The notes under the pieces: generated by a model
Told to the model about the DNA's origin: nothing
What the model saw: only the letters and a program-made list of their open reading frames with translations
The model's database searches: none
Assembly (NCBI GenBank): GCA_017390475.1
Contig: JAFPBO010000030.1
Coordinates: forward strand, 100,969 to 164,968
Reading direction: 5' to 3'
DNA from: Loktanella sp.
GTDB lineage: Bacteria; Pseudomonadota; Alphaproteobacteria; Rhodobacterales; Rhodobacteraceae
DNA length: 64,000 nt
In this document: positions 56,683-63,972 of the stretch, piece after piece
Numbering within the stretch: the stretch's first letter is position 1
How the letters are laid out: every line of letters starts with the position of its first letter
Translations under genes and position numbers: made by a program

Positions 56683-57195
56683 CTAGGGCCAGGGATAATC
56701 AGCGATGCTGACCCCTTCGGCGGCCAGTTCCTGCACCACCAGACGGCGATAGGCGACCACATCCTCGACCGGAATCGCGCGGCGGGCGTTGACCTCTGCC
56801 TCTGTATAGGGCGCGGCGTTTCCGTCCGACCATTGCGACAGGATGAAGTTCATCACATCCGCGATTTCGGCATTGCTGAGGCTGGCCGAGATCACACCCG
56901 GCACATGCATCATATAGGTGCGGCCAATATCGCTTTCTGCGATATGGCCGACAGAATTGGGGAAGGTCGGGACTTCGCCATCCGGGGTGCCCAGACCGGC
57001 CGTACCGTGGCAGCCGGAACAGCGCAGGATGAAATTTGTCTGCGCCGAATAGCTGGGCGGCTCTGTCGGCATCACCGCGCGGGCGACCGGGCGGATGCCA
57101 TTGCCCGACCAACTGCCGCGTTCAGCATGGGCGGGCAAGGCGAGCGTCAGACCAAGGGTGATGGCCAACGGGCGCAGGATCGTGGAACGGGTCAT
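56683..57195 (-). CDS. Monohaem cytochrome c, second of the amine dehydrogenase cluster
   Basis: A 170-residue periplasmic class I-like cytochrome c. The signal peptide ends at about residue 24 (PAHA). The single haem motif is C59-SG-C62-H63, and a methionine in GRTYMMHVPG (about 94-95) is the likely sixth ligand. An extended C-terminus follows, with EVNARRAIPVEDVVAYRRLV. It lies 2 bases after the first cytochrome gene. A role as electron acceptor of the amine dehydrogenase is inferred from position; the A. faecalis aau cluster has one small monohaem cytochrome (orf-2) there. Confidence 0.85.
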   Translation of the reverse strand: MTRSTILRPLAITLGLTLALPAHAERGSWSGNGIRPVARAVMPTEPPSYSAQTNFILRCSGCHGTAGLGTPDGEVPTFPNSVGHIAESDIGRTYMMHVPGVISASLSNAEIADVMNFILSQWSDGNAAPYTEAEVNARRAIPVEDVVAYRRLVVQELAAEGVSIADYPWP

Positions 57196-57197
57196 GA

Positions 57198-57647
57198 TTA
57201 CTCCTCGGATTGGCGCATGGCCAGAAGATCGGCGTGACTGGGCGGATCGGCGCGCAGCGCCGCCAGCGTGTCAGCCGATAGGGTCTGGTCGCTGTCGGCA
57301 AAGCTGGACAGGATATGATCGGCGATCATCGTGATCTCTTCATCGTCCAGATAGGCTTGGTTCGGCATAGACACACCCACAAAGGTCTGCCCCCCATCCG
57401 CCACGATCCGCCCGGCCAGACCCGACACGATCACACCGCCCAGGTAACGGGGCGCGTCATCGCCCATCGCCTGCCAGAATGCGGGTCGGTCGAGTTTGGG
57501 GGCGAAACCGGGGATGCCTTCGCCCGCTGCCCCGTGGCAGGCACCGCAGGCATCGGTGAAGACTGCGGCGGGATCGGCAAATGCCGGGAGGACGTTGAAA
57601 GTCAGGCAGCCCAGAAGGGCTGCCTTTTGCAATATGGGCGAAGTCAT
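57198..57647 (-). CDS. Monohaem cytochrome c, first of the amine dehydrogenase cluster
   Basis: A 149-residue periplasmic cytochrome c with signal peptide (about 1-24, ending PAFA) and one haem motif C34-GA-C37-H38 in TDACGACHGAAGEG. A methionine near FVGVSMPNQAYL is the likely distal ligand. The ATG start overlaps the light-chain stop as TAATG, so translation is coupled to the small subunit. The longer upstream frame reads through mauA sequence and is rejected. The acceptor role is inferred from this tight linkage. Confidence 0.86.
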   Translation of the reverse strand: MTSPILQKAALLGCLTFNVLPAFADPAAVFTDACGACHGAAGEGIPGFAPKLDRPAFWQAMGDDAPRYLGGVIVSGLAGRIVADGGQTFVGVSMPNQAYLDDEEITMIADHILSSFADSDQTLSADTLAALRADPPSHADLLAMRQSEE

Positions 57648-58174
57648 TAAGTGGCCTGCCCCACGACAACGGCGACAGTGCAATAATAACCCTGGGCATC
57701 ACTATTCGCCATGCACCAGTTGATGTCGTTATAAAGCCCCATCCGATAGCCGGGCCGTTCACGCTCGGACCGGAAACAGAAGGTCGCCGTGGTGTTCATC
57801 GCCTTACCGCAGCAATCGTTATAGCTGACCAGATAGTCGCGTTCATCCTCGGGGTTGTGGCAGGTGCCGACCCAGGACACGGCAGAGGCTTCGGACCCGA
57901 CAGGGCAGGATGTCATCGAGCCGCCGGTTTCCTGACACAGGAACCCGTCAAGCGCACAATTGCGCCAGTAAGCGCAGACATCGCCGCCCGCACCTGCCGC
58001 AGCATTTGCGCGCCGGTCAAAAGGCAGGATCGGGGTCATGACAGCAGCACCGACGATGGTACCGCCAAGCCGGGCCAGAAAGCTGCGGCGTCCGTGGCTG
58101 CGGGCCTGTGCCCGGCTGCCGGATTCAGCGGCGCGGTCAAGGCGGCTGAGAAGTGTGTCGATCAGTTTCGTCAT
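57647..58174 (-). CDS. aauA: TTQ amine dehydrogenase small (light) subunit, aromatic-amine type
   Basis: A 175-residue catalytic subunit. A twin-arginine signal (HGRRSFLARLG, about 28-38) is followed by a mature domain from about residue 60. The two tryptophans that form tryptophan tryptophylquinone are W101 (AVSWVGTC) and W153 (NDINWCMAN). The catalytic/biogenesis aspartates are D76 (ALDG) and D120 (YNDCC). RERPGY and NDINWCMAN resemble aromatic amine dehydrogenase more than methylamine dehydrogenase. Ten cysteines remain; the partners of MADH Cys38 and Cys86 are E82 and T131, so one disulfide is missing. Substrate type is inferred. Confidence 0.93.
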   Translation of the reverse strand: MTKLIDTLLSRLDRAAESGSRAQARSHGRRSFLARLGGTIVGAAVMTPILPFDRRANAAAGAGGDVCAYWRNCALDGFLCQETGGSMTSCPVGSEASAVSWVGTCHNPEDERDYLVSYNDCCGKAMNTTATFCFRSERERPGYRMGLYNDINWCMANSDAQGYYCTVAVVVGQAT

Positions 58175-58188
58175 AGGTTTTCTCCGGT

Positions 58189-58800
58189 TCAGATGGGCTG
58201 GGGAAGAGGTTGCTGCGCCTGCACAAGCGCCTGAATCGACGGCATGCGCATTTCAGCAGCGGTAAAGAGGCTTTCAAGCTGTTCGCGGTTGTTCACCAGG
58301 CCTTTGGCCCGGATATTGCCGGTCTCATCGATCAGCACCGCAAACGGCAGTTTGGCAACTTTGAACGTCAGGCCAAGGTCGGGCGACAGCACATAAGGAA
58401 AATCCGCCAGACCTTCATTCGCGATCAGATCGCGGTGTTTGGCGGCTTTGCCGTCAGAGGCCAGCACGATGTCGAGCCAGTCTTTTTCCGACCCTTTCAT
58501 CGACCGCAATGCAGGCAGCAACGCCTTGCAGATCGGACAGGATGTGGACAGGAAAAAGAACATCTGGCTGCGCCCGGGGGCGGTTTTTCCCAGAATGATC
58601 TCTGCCCCGTTCAGATTGGGCAGGGTCAGGTTGGGCACCTGCGTGCCCATATCGGGGCCTGCATCCGAAATCATCGCACCGACGGGGGTGACCCGTTCAA
58701 ACAGCACGCCGATCTGGCGCGACAGGGCCAGCGTGACCGCGATCTGCACCAGCATCACGATCCAGAGCGCAATGACCAGAAACAATAGAAGCGTCGTCAT
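58189..58800 (-). CDS. mauD: Amine dehydrogenase maturation thiol-disulfide protein MauD
   Basis: A 203-residue membrane-anchored thioredoxin-like protein. One N-terminal helix (about 5-25) precedes a periplasmic domain with the redox motif FFLSTSCPICKALLP. MauD/AauD proteins are needed to form the many disulfides of the light chain, and mutants lack the small subunit. It starts 2 bases after mauE and ends 14 bases before the light-chain gene. Confidence 0.92.
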   Translation of the reverse strand: MTTLLLFLVIALWIVMLVQIAVTLALSRQIGVLFERVTPVGAMISDAGPDMGTQVPNLTLPNLNGAEIILGKTAPGRSQMFFFLSTSCPICKALLPALRSMKGSEKDWLDIVLASDGKAAKHRDLIANEGLADFPYVLSPDLGLTFKVAKLPFAVLIDETGNIRAKGLVNNREQLESLFTAAEMRMPSIQALVQAQQPLPQPI

Positions 58801-58802
58801 AT

Positions 58803-59360
58803 TCAGCCTTTCTTTGCATTTTGTGCCGCGGCCCGGCGCATCTGGCCACGGTTGGCATCAAGGGTTTCCAGCACGATGATCGCAAACCACAGCGTCAGCG
58901 CGACCAGTACCGCAGCCCCAGCCTGCACCGGGACCACCTGGCCGGATGGGACAATCGCCACGCCTAACGCGATCAGCGTCAACACGGCATTGCGCCCCAG
59001 GGTCACAGCGGAAATGGTCTGTGGCGGGCCGCCGCAGCCGCATTGGATACTGGTCTTGCCCGCCCGCAATGCCGCGAACATGGCCAGCCCGTATCCGGCA
59101 AACAGCACCCCCGCCACCAGACCGCCAAAGGGGCGGGTCACCGGCAAAAGCAGCAGCAGGATCGCCACTGCCTCTGCCCCGGCGAGGCCGCGGACGGCGG
59201 GTGCGGTCCAGCTTTCGGGGATGAGGTCGTAGTCGCGGGCAAAGCCCACGACCTCCCAGAAGGCGGTTGTCTTGTGCCAGAAGGCCTGCAGCAGGATCAC
59301 CACGACCAGCGCCGTGCCCGCCAGCCCGAACAGGCCTGTGACATCAGCAAACAGGGTCAT
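58803..59360 (-). CDS. mauE: Amine dehydrogenase maturation membrane protein MauE
   Basis: A 185-residue four-helix membrane protein of the MauE/DoxX-like type. A cysteine pair in the motif IQCGCGG (about 106-112) resembles the redox cysteines thought to pass electrons to or from MauD. MauE/AauE is required for assembly of the light chain in the periplasm. The start overlaps the large-subunit stop by ATGA. Confidence 0.92.
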   Translation of the reverse strand: MTLFADVTGLFGLAGTALVVVILLQAFWHKTTAFWEVVGFARDYDLIPESWTAPAVRGLAGAEAVAILLLLLPVTRPFGGLVAGVLFAGYGLAMFAALRAGKTSIQCGCGGPPQTISAVTLGRNAVLTLIALGVAIVPSGQVVPVQAGAAVLVALTLWFAIIVLETLDANRGQMRRAAAQNAKKG

Positions 59361-60499
59361 TCTGCCGTCGCCATCATGGAAATGGACCCGATGCCGTCAA
59401 AACTGTCGACCAGTCGCGCCGCCGAACGTGCAGCCGGATCAATGTCATACACATAGATCGCATTGCCACCTGCACCGTACAGCCGTGGGGTTTCTGTCTG
59501 CGCCATCAGCAGTGAATTTTCCCCGTTTGAATTGGACCGATAGAGCAATTCCCTGGCTGCGAAATCATAAGCCCAGATTTCCGTCGAATCGTCCTTGTGC
59601 GATCCGTCATAGGCATCGCCATGCATCAGCACGAACAAAACGCCGGTGCCTTCGTGATAGGTGATCAGCTCTGACCCGGTGGGTGCGAAATTACCGTCGA
59701 TCCCGTCGGTCATGGCAATCGTTTCGGTCAGCACCGGCACATCGCCGCTGTCATCCACGACGAACAGATTGCCTTCGTAGGAGGCGAAGACCATCATCTC
59801 GCCGACCCGCGCGCCATTGGTGAACAGGGCATCGCCGTCGGGGTCAAAGATCACTTCGGATTTCGCCGGGTCACCAAAGCTGCCATCGGCGTCAAAGGTA
59901 AAGCTGGCAAAAGTGCCGTCGCCGCAGATCGTGGTGAATTTCGGGCCAGTCACAGCGGGGATGATGATCCAGCAGCCGGGTGTCGGGATTTCGGCAAGGA
60001 CATCGCCTGCTTCCAGATCGACGACGGTAACGGATGTGGCGGGGGTGGCGTTCTGCACCAGCAGATATTTTTCGTCATCGACCAGCGACATCAGGCCGGG
60101 CTGCACTTCGACCATGGCGATTTTAGCTGGGATTTCGATTTCGCGGGTGATGCTGGCGGTTTCGACGTCGAATTCATGCACGATGGATGTACGCGGACCA
60201 TAGGCGATCCGTTCCAGATAATTCGAGGCTGAAAACACCGTTGTGCCAGCCGCGTTCAGCACCATCAGGGCCTGCATGCCGGGGCTGACATTGCCCTTCA
60301 TCGACAGATCATCGGCGCCGACGATGAAAATATTGCTGACGCCGGACCAAGAGGAATCAATCGCAAAAAGGTTCGGGCCCGGAGCAATCGCTTCTTCGAC
60401 CGTCAGGGTCTCGGGCTCGATCGGGGGTGGCACGTCCTGGGCCATGACCTGCGCCGCAAGACCGGAAAGGGTCACGGTCAGCGCTGTTCTAAGAATCAT
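59357..60499 (-). CDS. aauB: TTQ amine dehydrogenase large (heavy) subunit
   Basis: A 380-residue periplasmic seven-bladed propeller subunit that binds the TTQ light chain. The signal peptide ends about residue 20 (AQVMA). Blades contain TSIVHEFDVETASITREIE-like strands, and a likely disulfide joins the Cys of TPGCWIIIPAV to that of TTICGDG, as in the heavy chains of known enzymes. STEIWAYDFAARELLYRS near the end matches the family. AGGAG lies 8 bases before the start. It is first of the B-E-D-A-cyt-cyt operon and divergent from an AraC regulator. Confidence 0.92.
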   Translation of the reverse strand: MILRTALTVTLSGLAAQVMAQDVPPPIEPETLTVEEAIAPGPNLFAIDSSWSGVSNIFIVGADDLSMKGNVSPGMQALMVLNAAGTTVFSASNYLERIAYGPRTSIVHEFDVETASITREIEIPAKIAMVEVQPGLMSLVDDEKYLLVQNATPATSVTVVDLEAGDVLAEIPTPGCWIIIPAVTGPKFTTICGDGTFASFTFDADGSFGDPAKSEVIFDPDGDALFTNGARVGEMMVFASYEGNLFVVDDSGDVPVLTETIAMTDGIDGNFAPTGSELITYHEGTGVLFVLMHGDAYDGSHKDDSTEIWAYDFAARELLYRSNSNGENSLLMAQTETPRLYGAGGNAIYVYDIDPAARSAARLVDSFDGIGSISMMATAE

Positions 60500-60592
60500 C
60501 GTCTGTCTCCTGATTGGTATGAGTGAGGTCAGACTAGGCGGTGCAACAGACGGGCGGCTATCCAGCCGGACCCGCGAAATGCGCTAAAAATT

Positions 60593-60607
60593 TCATCAGT
60601 TTGATGA
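60593..60607. promoter_or_regulatory. Inverted repeat TCATCA-GTT-TGATGA between aauB and the AraC gene
   Basis: A perfect 6-3-6 palindrome 94 bases upstream of the large-subunit start and about 90 from the regulator start. It is followed by AGGGGC-CGTCT-GCCCCCT. It is a candidate operator of the divergent AraC-family protein; no motif comparison was possible. Confidence 0.4.
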
Positions 60608-60695
60608 CAACAGGGGCCGTCTGCCCCCTTGCCAAACTGGACATCTACCGCGGTGCAGTTCCGATATTGGCCATTCAAGACGAAAGGATATGTCG

Positions 60696-61685
60696 ATGGA
60701 TGCGCTTTTAGACCCACAAAACGCGACCGCCACGACCGGACCCGACCAGACCACGATCAGTACCGGCCAGTATCACCAGCATGTGCTGCAAGAGGATGCC
60801 CTGACCGGCTGGCAACAGGAATATCACCTGCTGCAGGGCGGTGCCTTTCACGGCGAGGTCGCGCAGATCGATTTCGGCGATATCGCGATCTTTCGCGAGA
60901 AAACCAATCTGCCGATGATCAACCGTTTTTGCCTGCCGCAGGACAAGGTCTATTTCACGGCAGCCTTGCCGGGCAGTGCCGATGCTTTCAACCATTATGG
61001 CGCGTTTCACGGCGGCGAAACCTATCTGATGCATTTCGCTGAAGAACGCGAAGTGATGATCAGCGGGCCTGTAGACATGATCGGCGTCACCTTCACACCG
61101 CCGCCCGGAATCACCGAAACCCCACGTTACTGGCAACAGGTCGCCGGGCAGACCAGCGATTTTGTATCATGGATCGCGTTGTTGCTGGGCAGCTTCGCGC
61201 GCAACAGCGACACCAAAGACCTGCACCGGATCGCGCCGCTGCTGATAGCCGACCGGCTTAGCTATGTGCTGGACCAGTTGACGGCGGAAGACACCCGGCG
61301 CCACATTGTTGTAAGCGCCCGCCGCGGCGACCCGACCGATTTGGTCCGTGCCAGTCTGGACGCACTGCGACATTTGCCGAAAAGCGATATTTCGGTCGTC
61401 ATGCTGGCAGAAGAAGTCGATCAGCCCCCTGCCACACTACGCAAAGCCTTTCGCGATGCGCTGGATCAGGACCTTGACGCAATGCTGGTTGCCCTGCGGA
61501 TGTCGCATGTGCATCGCATCCTGACCCACGCCCATCCGCGCGATGTCACCGTTTCGGCCGTGGCGGCGGACCACGGGTTTCTGCATTGGGGCCGTTTCGC
61601 GCAACGCTACCGGGCGATGTTCGGCGAACTGCCGGTGGCAACGCTGCGGCGTAGCGACAGTCACAAGCGCGCGGTCGTCGGTTAG
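60696..61685 (+). CDS. AraC-family transcriptional regulator, probable amine dehydrogenase activator
   Basis: A 329-residue regulator. The N-terminal two-thirds is a sensor domain with many aromatic residues, without a recognised fold name. The C-terminal 100 residues carry the double helix-turn-helix (ISVVMLAEEVDQPPATLRKA, then VSAVAADHGFLHWGRFAQRY). The ATG at 60696 is chosen because GAAAGGA lies 7-8 bases upstream; the ATG at 60690 is too close to it. Divergent position makes it the likely activator of the cluster, replacing the LysR-type MauR of Paracoccus. The inducer is unknown. Confidence 0.85.
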   Translation: MDALLDPQNATATTGPDQTTISTGQYHQHVLQEDALTGWQQEYHLLQGGAFHGEVAQIDFGDIAIFREKTNLPMINRFCLPQDKVYFTAALPGSADAFNHYGAFHGGETYLMHFAEEREVMISGPVDMIGVTFTPPPGITETPRYWQQVAGQTSDFVSWIALLLGSFARNSDTKDLHRIAPLLIADRLSYVLDQLTAEDTRRHIVVSARRGDPTDLVRASLDALRHLPKSDISVVMLAEEVDQPPATLRKAFRDALDQDLDAMLVALRMSHVHRILTHAHPRDVTVSAVAADHGFLHWGRFAQRYRAMFGELPVATLRRSDSHKRAVVG

Positions 61686-61770
61686 CAGGCCATCCATATT
61701 TTGCCGTTGACAGCGCCTGTGCCAAGGATCAGCTTGCCGGATTCTAAGATCAGCCGCACAGGATCACGTC

Positions 61771-62433
61771 ATGGCAAAAGAAACCCGAAGCTTCACCGTC
61801 ATCGGTCTGGGGGCTTTCGGCTCTGCGGTGGCGAGCGAGCTGGCGCGCTTTGGCAATCAGGTTCTGGGCGTCGACACCGATGAGAAGCGCGTGACGCAGA
61901 TGTCCAACACATTGGATAACTGCGTGATCCTTGACACCACCGATGAAGTTGCGTTGCGCGAGGCAGGCATCGATCAATATGATGTGGCGCTGATCGCGAT
62001 TGGCCGCGACATTCAGGCCAGTATCCTGACCACGATGAACCTCAAGATGCTGGGGGTCGAGACGATCTGGGTCAAAGCCTCGAACAAGACGCATCACCGG
62101 ATATTGTCGAAACTGGGGGCAGACCGCGTGATCCTGCCGGAACAGGAAATGGGTCGCCATATCGCGCAGATGCTGAACAATCCGGTGGTGCAGGATTATG
62201 TCAGTCTGGGCAATGGCTATAGCGTGGTCAACATCGTCATCCCGGAAAGATTGAAGGGCAAGCCATTGAAATCGCTTGGTATTGGCGAAAGGTTTGATCT
62301 ACGCCTGCTTGGTTTGATGCGCGGCACCGAATTCCGCGCCGGCGATACCGCAGAAATGACCTTGGAACCTGCTGACAAGTTGATCCTTCTGGGAAAACGG
62401 CCCGAACTGCGCCGCTTTGGCGATGCATTGTAA
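61771..62433 (+). CDS. ktrA: Potassium uptake regulatory subunit, KtrA/TrkA type
   Basis: A 220-residue cytoplasmic RCK protein. The N-terminal Rossmann domain has VIGLGAFGSAVASELARFG (about 9-27) for nucleotide binding, and the C-terminal RCK_C domain ends in LILLGKRPELRRFG. The size (about 220) is that of KtrA rather than the duplicated 460-residue TrkA. It gates the KtrB channel in response to ATP/ADP. The potassium channel gene follows after 18 bases. Confidence 0.9.
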   Translation: MAKETRSFTVIGLGAFGSAVASELARFGNQVLGVDTDEKRVTQMSNTLDNCVILDTTDEVALREAGIDQYDVALIAIGRDIQASILTTMNLKMLGVETIWVKASNKTHHRILSKLGADRVILPEQEMGRHIAQMLNNPVVQDYVSLGNGYSVVNIVIPERLKGKPLKSLGIGERFDLRLLGLMRGTEFRAGDTAEMTLEPADKLILLGKRPELRRFGDAL

Positions 62434-62451
62434 CAACCTGCAGGTCTTTGC

Positions 62452-63795
62452 ATGACATTTTCTTCTGTGCGGTTTCTCAAGATTTTTGGGCGACTGCCGC
62501 CGCCGCTGATCCTGGCGGCACTTTATGCCGGTTTGATCGTCATAGGCGCCGTGCTGCTGATGCTGCCTGTCGCGCGAACTGTGCCGATTGCGTGGTCCGA
62601 TGCGATCTTTACCTCCGCCTCGGCCGTCACCGTGACCGGGCTTGTCGTGATAGACACCGGCGCCGATCTGACGGTTTTCGGGCAAGCTGTCGTAGCCTTT
62701 CTGATCCAGATGGGCGGGCTGGGGCTGATGACCTTCGCCGTGCTGATCCTTGGCGCGCTGGGAATGCAGGTCGGCATCACTGGCAAGACGTTCCTGCGCG
62801 ACGATCTGAACCAAAGCTCGGTCAGTCAATTGTCACAGCTGGTGCTGACGATCCTCAAAGTCGTGGTGATCTGCGAAGTCGTCGGTGCCGCCCTGCTCGC
62901 CTTTGTCTTTGTGCCCGAATATGGAATTGCCCAAGGGCTATGGGAGGCTGTTTTTCATTCCATCTCTGCCTTCAACAATGCGGGGTTTTCAACCTTTCCC
63001 AATGGGCTGGTCCCCTATGCAACCGATGTCATCGTGAACATCGTGATCCCTGCCCTCTTCATCATTGGTGGCATCGGCTATGTGGTGCTGCATGATGTCT
63101 TTACGCGCAAAGGCTGGCGGGCCTGGTCGCTGCATAGCAAGATCATGCTGGTCGGCACCGCGGTGTTGATCCCGTGGTCAGTGGCGACATTCGCTGTGCT
63201 GGAATGGACCAATCCCGGCACCTTGGGGCAATTCGACAGCGCCGCAGCGAAACTGACCGTCAGCTGGTTTCAGGGCGTGACCACCCGTACCGCAGGTTTC
63301 AACACGACCGATATTGGGGCTTTGCATGACAGCACATCAATGATGTTCATTTCGCTGATGCTGATCGGCGGCGGGCCAGCCTCGACCGCTGGCGGGATCA
63401 AGGTCACGACCTTTGTGGTGATGATCATCGCAACGGTGGCCTTTTTCCGGCGGCAGAAACAATTGCATGCTTTCGGGCGCAGTATCGGGCTGGAGCAGGT
63501 GCTGAAAGTCATGGCGCTGACCGCGATCAGCCTTGTGCTGGTGTTTGTCGGCGTGTTCCTGCTGACCGCTTCGCATGACGGCCATTTCCTTGACATCAGT
63601 TTCGAGGTGGCCAGCGCCTTTGGCACCGTCGGCCTGTCGCGCGGCTATACGGCCGAGCTGAACGATTTCGGCCGCTCCGTGATTGTCGCCATCATGTTTC
63701 TGGGCCGGGTCGGGCCGCTGACGTTGGGTTTTTTCCTGGCCACCCGCGCGGTACCACGGGTGCGGTATCCGGAAGGTAAACTATATCTGGGATAG
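62452..63795 (+). CDS. ktrB: Potassium uptake channel subunit, KtrB/TrkH type
   Basis: A 447-residue membrane protein of four repeated M1-P-M2 units. The selectivity-filter glycines are in SASAVTVTGLVVID, SAFNNAGFSTFP, TTRTAGFNTTDI and ASAFGTVGLSRGY. The length matches KtrB. It forms a dimeric potassium channel with an octameric KtrA ring. Its stop is followed after one base by a tRNA 3' fragment, so the gene end lies at the probable island boundary. Confidence 0.92.
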   Translation: MTFSSVRFLKIFGRLPPPLILAALYAGLIVIGAVLLMLPVARTVPIAWSDAIFTSASAVTVTGLVVIDTGADLTVFGQAVVAFLIQMGGLGLMTFAVLILGALGMQVGITGKTFLRDDLNQSSVSQLSQLVLTILKVVVICEVVGAALLAFVFVPEYGIAQGLWEAVFHSISAFNNAGFSTFPNGLVPYATDVIVNIVIPALFIIGGIGYVVLHDVFTRKGWRAWSLHSKIMLVGTAVLIPWSVATFAVLEWTNPGTLGQFDSAAAKLTVSWFQGVTTRTAGFNTTDIGALHDSTSMMFISLMLIGGGPASTAGGIKVTTFVVMIIATVAFFRRQKQLHAFGRSIGLEQVLKVMALTAISLVLVFVGVFLLTASHDGHFLDISFEVASAFGTVGLSRGYTAELNDFGRSVIVAIMFLGRVGPLTLGFFLATRAVPRVRYPEGKLYLG

Positions 63796-63796
63796 A

Positions 63797-63838
63797 TGGT
63801 GGGTGATAAGGGATTTGAACCCCTGACATCTTCGATGT
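63797..63838 (-). mobile_element. tRNA 3'-half fragment, probable att site at a genomic island boundary
   Basis: On the minus strand this reads from about the anticodon loop (ACAT) through CGAAG, the variable region ATGTC, T-arm AGGGGTTCAAATCCCTT, acceptor strand ATCACCC, A and CCA. It resembles the tRNA-Val at 55847 but is not identical. No matching acceptor 5' strand, D-arm or anticodon stem exists upstream, so the tRNA is broken. Such 3' halves are left at the distal end of islands that integrate into tRNA genes. The island would lie to the right. Confidence 0.6.
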
Positions 63839-63920
63839 TAGATTTCCGACCCAACATATGCTAACCCGAATTATTCATGAGGGGTTGGCGAGGGTAGCTT
63901 AAGCGTTTGAAAGGATGTAT

Positions 63921-63943
63921 TTTTTGGTTGTCTCGACCAAAAA
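63921..63943. promoter_or_regulatory. TTTTTGGT-N7-ACCAAAAA inverted repeat
   Basis: A perfect 8-bp inverted repeat in AT-rich DNA just inside the supposed island edge, 30 bases before a possible start codon. It may be an operator or a recombinase arm site; no family can be named. Confidence 0.4.
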
Positions 63944-63972
63944 TGCAAATTCCAAAGCCCGGCACCCTCACC

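Noticed and set aside
56683-57195. The 170-residue cytochrome as a MauG homologue
   Set aside because: MauG is a diheme protein of about 40 kDa; this protein has one CxxCH and half the length.
63797-63875. An intact tRNA at the right edge
   Set aside because: The T-arm and acceptor 3' strand are good, but the acceptor 5' strand, D-arm and anticodon stem cannot be formed from the upstream sequence.
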